Below are positions 1 to 6,900 of a stretch of 11,823 bases of DNA, piece after piece. Every line of letters starts with the position of its first letter. Within the stretch, counting starts at the first letter, position 1. The DNA comes from an uncultured Lysobacteraceae bacterium (GTDB taxonomy: Bacteria; Pseudomonadota; Gammaproteobacteria; Xanthomonadales; Rhodanobacteraceae): positions 1 through 11,823 of the forward strand of contig CAMLLF010000042.1 of NCBI GenBank assembly GCA_946480705.1, written 5' to 3'. The translations under genes and the position numbers were made by a program. The notes under the pieces were generated by a model, which had not been told where the DNA came from, ran no database searches, and was given only the letters and a program-made list of their open reading frames with translations.

Positions 1-957
1 GCCGATCGCGTCGTCGGACGGCGTACCCGCCGCACCGCCGCCGTCGTTGCCCGGATTGCCGTCGGGCGTCGAGTCGATGTCGGTCGGCGGCGTGGTCGAG
101 GAATCGCCGTCGTCGTCGGCCGAACCGATCTCCGCTCGATTCACCAGCGGCGAGGTCGCCGTCGGCAGGATGCGCAGCGTGATCGTCACCGTCGTGCTGG
201 CACCCGGCGCGAGCGGACCGCCGATCATGCGCGTCGCGAGCGACGGATTGACCGGATTCCAGTTCAGCTCGACCGGACTCAGCTCGAAGCCGGCCGGGAT
301 GTAGTCGTTGATGACGATGGTCGTGGCCTGCACCGTACCCTGGTTGAACACGGTGACGTCGAAGGTCACGTCCTGGCCCGGCAGGAACGGTCCGGGCTGG
401 CCGGCCGTCAGCGTCTTGCGCAGCGCGAGATCGAAGCCCGTACCGAACGTGACCTGCGCCGGATCGGCGTCGTCCTCGTCGGTGTTCGGATCCGTGCCGC
501 CTGGCGTGCCCGTGCCGTTGCCGCCGACGGAATCATCGGACGGCGTGCCCGGCGAACCGCCGGCGTCGTTGCCCGGATTGCCGTCGGGCGTCGAGTCGAT
601 GTCGGTCGGCGGCGGCGTGTTCGTGTTGCCGTCGTCGTCGGCGGATGCAATCTCCGCGCGATTGACGAGCGGCGACACCGCGCCGTTCTGGATGCGCAGC
701 GTGATCGTCACCGTCGTGCTGGCACCCGGTGCGAGCGGACCCGCGATCGTGCGCGTCGCGAGCGTCGGACTCACGCTGGTCCAGTTCGTCTCGTTCGGAC
801 TCAGCGCGAAACCGGCCGGGATGTAGTCGTTCAGCACGATCGTCGTCGCCGGGATACCGCCCTGGTTGATGACTTCGATGTCGAAGCTGACGTCCGAGCC
901 CGGAATGAACGGCCCCGGCTGACCCGCCGTCACGGTCTTGCGCAGCGCGAGGTCGAA
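1..957 (-). repeat. Two DUF11-type repeats (second cut by window edge)
   Basis: The units start at FDLALRKT, at 957 and 435 on the minus strand, a spacing of 522 nt (174 codons). Both carry AGQPGPF.PG, NQG..ATTIV.NDYIPAGF, GPLAPGASTTVTITLRI, SPLVNRAEI.SADDDG and an acidic tail DIDSTPDGNPGND. DNA identity between the two is high in blocks, for example around 41-88 and 563-610. DUF11 repeats are known from large bacterial cell-surface proteins and usually occur as many copies before a C-terminal sorting signal. More copies may therefore lie beyond the left edge (inference). Confidence 0.88.
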
Positions 958-3900
958 ATTGCCGACGAGGCCGAAGTCGACGCTGAGGTTGCTGTTCGCA
1001 TCGACGTCGCCGTCGTTGACCGGCTCGGCGCCGACGGCCAGCGTGACCGACTGCGTGACGATGCTCGCGCCGTTCAGCGTGCCGTTGTCGTCGTTGTTGA
1101 CGTCGTTGTCCGGATCGGGCGCCGGCTCGTAGCTGCCGGTCGGCAGCAGCGGCGGCAGGCCCGAGCCCGTGCTGGTGCGATAGCCCGCCGGCGGCGTGAT
1201 CGCGACGAGGTAGTTGTCGGGATCGAGTGCCGCGAACAGGTAGTTGCCGCTGCCGTCGGTGTTCGTCGTGGCGATGGACGGGCCGTCCGGCGTGCCGTTG
1301 TTGTCGCTGTCGCGATACAGCACGACGGCCACGCCGGCGATGCCGGGTTCGCCGCCGTCGACGACGCCGTTGTTGTTGCGGTCGTTCCAGACGAGGTTGC
1401 CGAGACTCAGCACGCCGGCGCCGCTCGTGATCGGATAGTCCTCGACCTCGCCGTTCGTCGCCGCACCGTTCGGCGTGCACGCCGCGTCGGTGGACAGGCG
1501 GAAGCGTGCATGGCTCGCCGCGGCCGCCGTGTTCGGCACGGTGCCGAAGGCCAGCGTGAACGGCGCGCCGTTGCTGCCGTTCGGCACGGCGACCTGCGCC
1601 GCTTCGCCGGTGTCGGCGAAATCGCCGTCGGCGTTGTAGTCGAGGAAGCCGCAGAGCAGCGCGGCCGCACCGGTCGTGTTGGTCGCCGTCACGCGCACGG
1701 TCGGTGCGACGCCGCGCGAGAGCGCGAGGTCGGCCGTGTTGACGCCGTCTTCGTCGTCGGGCGTGCCGTTCGTGTCGTCGCCGTTCGCCGCGGCGGACGG
1801 CTGGCCGTTCGCTTCGGCGTCCTCGTTCGCGCCGATGCGCAGGCCCGCCACGATCGGATGACGCGCGCCGTCGTCGGCGAGCAGCGTGGAATAGTTGCCT
1901 GCTCCGCTGCCGGCGCCGGTGTCGGGCAGGTCGCCGTAGTCGACCACGGTGATGCCGACCGGATAGTCCTCGACCTCGCCGTCGGGCGCGGCGCCGACCG
2001 GGCTGCAGGCACCCGTGTCGGTCGACAGGCGGAAGCGCGCGTAGCTCGCGGTCACGGCCGTCGCCGGCACCGCGAACGCGAGCGGGAACGTCGCGCCGTT
2101 CGTGCCGTTCGGAATCGCCGCGAACGTCGCTTCGCCGGCGTCGGCGAAGTCGCCGTCGCCGTTGAAGTCGACGAAGCCGCAGAGCTGCGCCGCACTGCCG
2201 CTGGTGTTGGTCGCGGCGACGCGGATCGTCGCGGCGCTGCCGGCGGTGAGGTTCAGGTCGGCCAGCGTGACGCCGTCTTCGTCGGCACCGTCGCCGTTCG
2301 CGGCGACGCCGGGCTGGCCGTCGGCTTCGCCGTCTTCGGTCGCGCCGAGGAACAGCGTCGGCACGATCGGATGACGCGGGCCGTTGTCGCCGAGCAGCGT
2401 GGAATAGTTGCCGGTTCCACTGCCGGCGCCGGTGTCGGGCAGATCGCCGAAATCGAGCTGGCCGACGCTGACCGCGTAGTCCTCGACTTCGCCGTCGGTA
2501 GCCGGGCCGTTGGCGCCGCAGGCCGTCGTGTCGGTCGACAGGCGGAAGCGCGCATAGCTGCTCGCGGCCGCCGTGACCGGCACCGTGCCGAAGTTCAGCG
2601 TGAACTGCACGTCGTTGCTGCCCGTGGGCACGGCGATCGCTGCGGCGGTTTCGCCCGCGTCGGCGAAATCGCCGTCGGCGTTGTAGTCGACGAAGCCGCA
2701 GAGCTGTGCCGCACTGCCGGTCGCGTTCGTCGCATTCACGCGCACGTTCGCCGCGGTGCCCGCGGTCAGCACGAGGTCGGCCACGGTGACGCCGTCTTCG
2801 TCGTCGGGCGTGCCGTTCGTGTCGTCGCCATCGGCGCCGGTACCCGGCTGGCCGTCGGCTTCGCCGTCCTCGTTCGTGCCGAGATGCAGGCCGGCGACGA
2901 TCGGATGACGCGGACCGTTGTCGGACGACAGCGTGGAATAGTTGCCGTTTCCACTACCGGCCGCCGTGTCGGGCAGGTCGCCGTAGTCGACCTGCGCGAT
3001 GCCGACGGGATAGTCCTCGACTTCGCCGTTGGCCGCGATGCCGGTCGCCGAGCAGGCGCCCGCATCGGTGCTCAGGCGGAAGCGCGCGTAGGTGCTGCTG
3101 ACCGCGCTCGTCGGCACCGTGCCGAAGTTCAGCGTGAACTGCACGTTCGTCGAGCCCGTCGCGACCGCCGCGGCCGGTGCGGTTTCGCCGGCGTCGGCGA
3201 AATCGCCGTCGCCGTTGAAATCGACGAAGCCGCAGAGCTGCGCCGCGCTGCCGGTCGTGTTGGTCGCATTGACGCGCACCGCCGCGGCCGTGCCGCCGGT
3301 CAGCGAGAGATCGGCGATCGTCACGCCGTCCTCGTCGTCGGGCGTGCCGTTCGCATCGTCGCCGTCGGCGTTCGTCGCCGGCTGGCCTTCGGCTTCGCCG
3401 TCCTCGTCGAGGCCCAGGCGCAGGCCGGCCACGATCGGATGACGCGGGCCGTCGTCGGCGAGCAGCGTCGCGTAGTTGCCCGTACCGGTGCCGGCTGCGG
3501 CATCCGGCAGATCGCCGAAGTCGAGCAGGCCGGCGCTGACCGGATAGTCCTCGACCTCGCCGTCGGTTGCGGCGCCGACCGGGCTGCACGCGCCGAAGTT
3601 CAGCGTGAACGGCGCGCCGTTAGAACCCGACGGTACGACGACCGCGGGCGCGGTCTCGCCCGCATCGGCGAAGTCGCCGTCGGCGTTGAAGTCGATGAAG
3701 CCGCAGAGCTGCGCCGCGGATGCGAGCGTGTTCGTCGCGGTCGCACGCACCGTGGCGGTCGTGCCGGCCGTCAGCGCGAGATCGGCGGTGTTGATGCCGT
3801 CCTCGTCGTCCGGCGTGCCGTCGGCGTCGTCGCCGCTCGCACTCGTGCCCGGGAGGCCGTCGGCTTCGCCGTCTTCGTTCGCACCCAGGCGCAGGCCCGC

Positions 3901-6900
3901 GACGATCGGATGGCGCGGACCGTTGTCGGTCGTCAATGTGGAATAGTTGCCAGTTCCACTGCCGGCGCCGGTGTCGGGCAGGTCGCCGAAGTCGGTCTGG
4001 CTGATCGCGACGGCATAGTCCTCGACTTCACCGTCGGGCGCCGCACCGTTCGCGGTGCACGCACCGGCCGCGGTGCTCAGGCGGAAACGCGCATAGGTGC
4101 TGGTTGCCGCCGTGCCCGGCACCGTGCCGAACGCGAGCGTGAACTGCACGTTGTTCGAACCCGTCGCCACGGCGATGGCCGGCGCGGTTTCGCCGGCATC
4201 GGCAAAGTCGCCGTCGGCGTTGAAGTCGACGAAGCCGCAGAGCTGCGCCGCCGCACCCGTCGTGTTCGTCGCATTCACCCGGACGTTCGCCGGCGCGCCG
4301 CCGACGAGCGCGAGGTCGGCCACGGTCACGCCGTCCTCGTCGTCGGGTACGCCGTTCGCGTCGTCGCCGTCGGCAGTGGCCGACGGCTGGCCGTCGGCTT
4401 CGCCGTCCTCGTTCGCGCCGAGGCGCAGGCCCGCAACGACCGGATGACGCGGACCGTTGTCGGCCAGCACGGTGGAATAGTTGCCGTTTCCACTACCGGC
4501 ACCGGTATCGGGCAGGTCGCCGAGATCGACGAGGCCGATCGCGACCGCGTAGTCCTCCACTTCGCCGTTCGTCGCCGCGCCCGCGGCGCTGCAGGCGCCC
4601 ACGTCGGTCGACAGACGGAAGCGCGCGTAGGTGCTGGTCGCCACGCTCGTCGGCACGGTGCCGAAGTTCAGGGTGAACTGCAGGTTGTTGCTGCCGGTCG
4701 GCACCGGCATCGCGGGGGCGGTTTCGTTCGCGTCGGCGAAGTCGCCGTCGCCGTTGAAGTCGACGAAGCCGCAGAGCTGTGCCGCCGCGCCCGTCGTGTT
4801 CGTCGCATTGACGCGCACGCTCGCGCCGCTGCCGGCGACCAGGCTCAGGTCGCTGACCGTCACGCCGTCTTCGTCATCGGGCGTGCCGTTCGCGTCGTCG
4901 CCGCTGGCCGCCGCGTTCGGCTGGCCGTCGGCTTCCGCGTCGACGCTCGCGCCGAGCACGAGGCCGGCGACGATCGGATGGCGCGCGCCGTTGCCGGCGA
5001 GCAGGGTCGGGTAGAGCGGTGCGGGCAGATCGCCGAGATCGAGCGTACCGATGCCGACGACGTAGTCCTCGACTTCGCCGTCGGTCGCGAGACCGTCCGG
5101 CGTGCAGGCGCCGGGGCCGCTGCTCAGGCGGAAGCGTGCGTACGTGCTTGCCGCCGCGCCGGCCGGCACGGTGCCGAAGTTGATCGGGAAGCTGCCGTTG
5201 CTGGTGCCCGAGGCGACGGGTGTCGCGGCAGCGGTTTCGCCCGCGTCGGCGAAATCGCCGTCGCCGTTGAAATCGAGGAAGCCGCAGAGCTGCGCCGCAG
5301 CCGCGTTCGGATTCGACGCAACGGCGGTGACCGTCGCGTTCGCGCCGACCGTCAGGGCCGGAATCGTGACCCCGTCTTCGTCGGTGCCGTCGCCGGTCGC
5401 GCCGGCGTTCGGCTGGCCGTCGGCTTCGGTGTCGACCGTGGCACCCAGCGTCGGCGCCGTCGCGGTGCGCGGATGGCGCGGACCATTGTTCGCGCGCAGA
5501 GTGGAATAGTTGCCATTGCCGATGCCGGCCGTCGTATCGGGCAGGTCGCCCATGTCGACCGGAATGACGCCGGCCGGATAGTCCTCGACCTCGCCGTCGC
5601 CGCCGAAGCCGGTCGGCGTGCAGGCGCCCGACGGACTGCTCAGGCGGAAGCGCGCATACGTCGTCGCGGCACCCGCGGGCGCCGTGCCGAAGTTCAGCGT
5701 GAACTGCACGTTGTTGGTGCCGGTGCCGACCGCGATCGCCGGCGCGGTTTCACCGGCGTCGGCGAAATCGCCGTCGCCGTTGAAGTCGACGAAGCCGCAG
5801 AGCGAGGCGGCTGCCGCGGTCTGGTTCGTCGCGTTCACGCGCACCGTCGCGGGCGAGCCTGTGACGAATTGCAGGTCGGCCACGGTGACGCCGTCCTCGT
5901 CGTCGGGCGCACCGGCCGTGTCGTCGCCGTTCGCGTTGAGGCTCTGCTGGCCGTTGGCTTCCGCGTCGACCGTCGCGCCCATGAACAGGCCCGTGACGAT
6001 GCGATGGTTCGCGCCGGCGTCGGCTTCCTGCGTGTTGTAGTTGCCGGTCGAGGTGCCTGCCGCGGTATCCGGCAGATCGCCGAAGTCGAGCGGCGTGATG
6101 CCGACCGGATAGTCCTCGACCTCGCCCGCGCCGACAGCGCCGTTCGGCGCGCATGCGGCAATCGTGTCGCTGAGGCGGAAGCGCGCATACGTCGATGCGG
6201 CGGAGCCCGCCGGCACGGTGCCGAAGGCCAGCGTGAACTGGACGTTGTTCGAACCGGTGGGCACGGCAACCGCCGCGGCGCTTTCGCCGGCATCGGCGAA
6301 GTCGCCGTCGCCGTTGAAGTCGATGAAGCCGCAGAGCTGCGCCGGCGCGCCGGTGGTGTTGGTCGCATTGATGCGCACGTTCGCCGCTGCGGCGACCCGC
6401 AGGCTCAGGTCGGCGACGGTGACGCCGTCCTCGTCGTCGGGCGCGCCGTTCGTGTCGTCGCCGGTGGCCGCCGCGTTCGGCTGGCCGTCGGATTCGCCGT
6501 CGACCGTCGCGCCCATCTGCAGGCCCGGGACGATGGAATGCATCGCGCCGCCGTCGGACGCCACGGTGGAATAGTTCCCGATGCCGCTGCCGACGCCCGT
6601 GTCGGGCAGGTCGCCGAAATCGGCGATTCCGAAGCCGAAGTCGATCGTGTGGTCGTTGCGGCCGGCCGCGCCGACCGTCGCGACGAAGCCCGTGCCGCTC
6701 GGACCGCCGCCGGCGACCGTCGTCGCGACGCCGTTGGAATCGCGCAGTGCGCCGCCCGTGTTGGCCAGCGTGCGCGTGAAGCCCGCGAGCGGATTGCCCG
6801 CGTTGAAATTCGCCGGTGCCACGAGCAGCGTCACCGCCGCGCCGTAGGGATTCGGCTGGATGACCGTGTTGTCGGTCGTGCTCGGATCGATCGCGCCGAT

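Noticed and set aside
1431..6618. CRISPR array or satellite DNA, suggested by the regular repeats
   Set aside because: The period is about 530 nt, the repeats vary at synonymous sites, and they are in phase with a protein domain. No short direct repeats with unique spacers occur.
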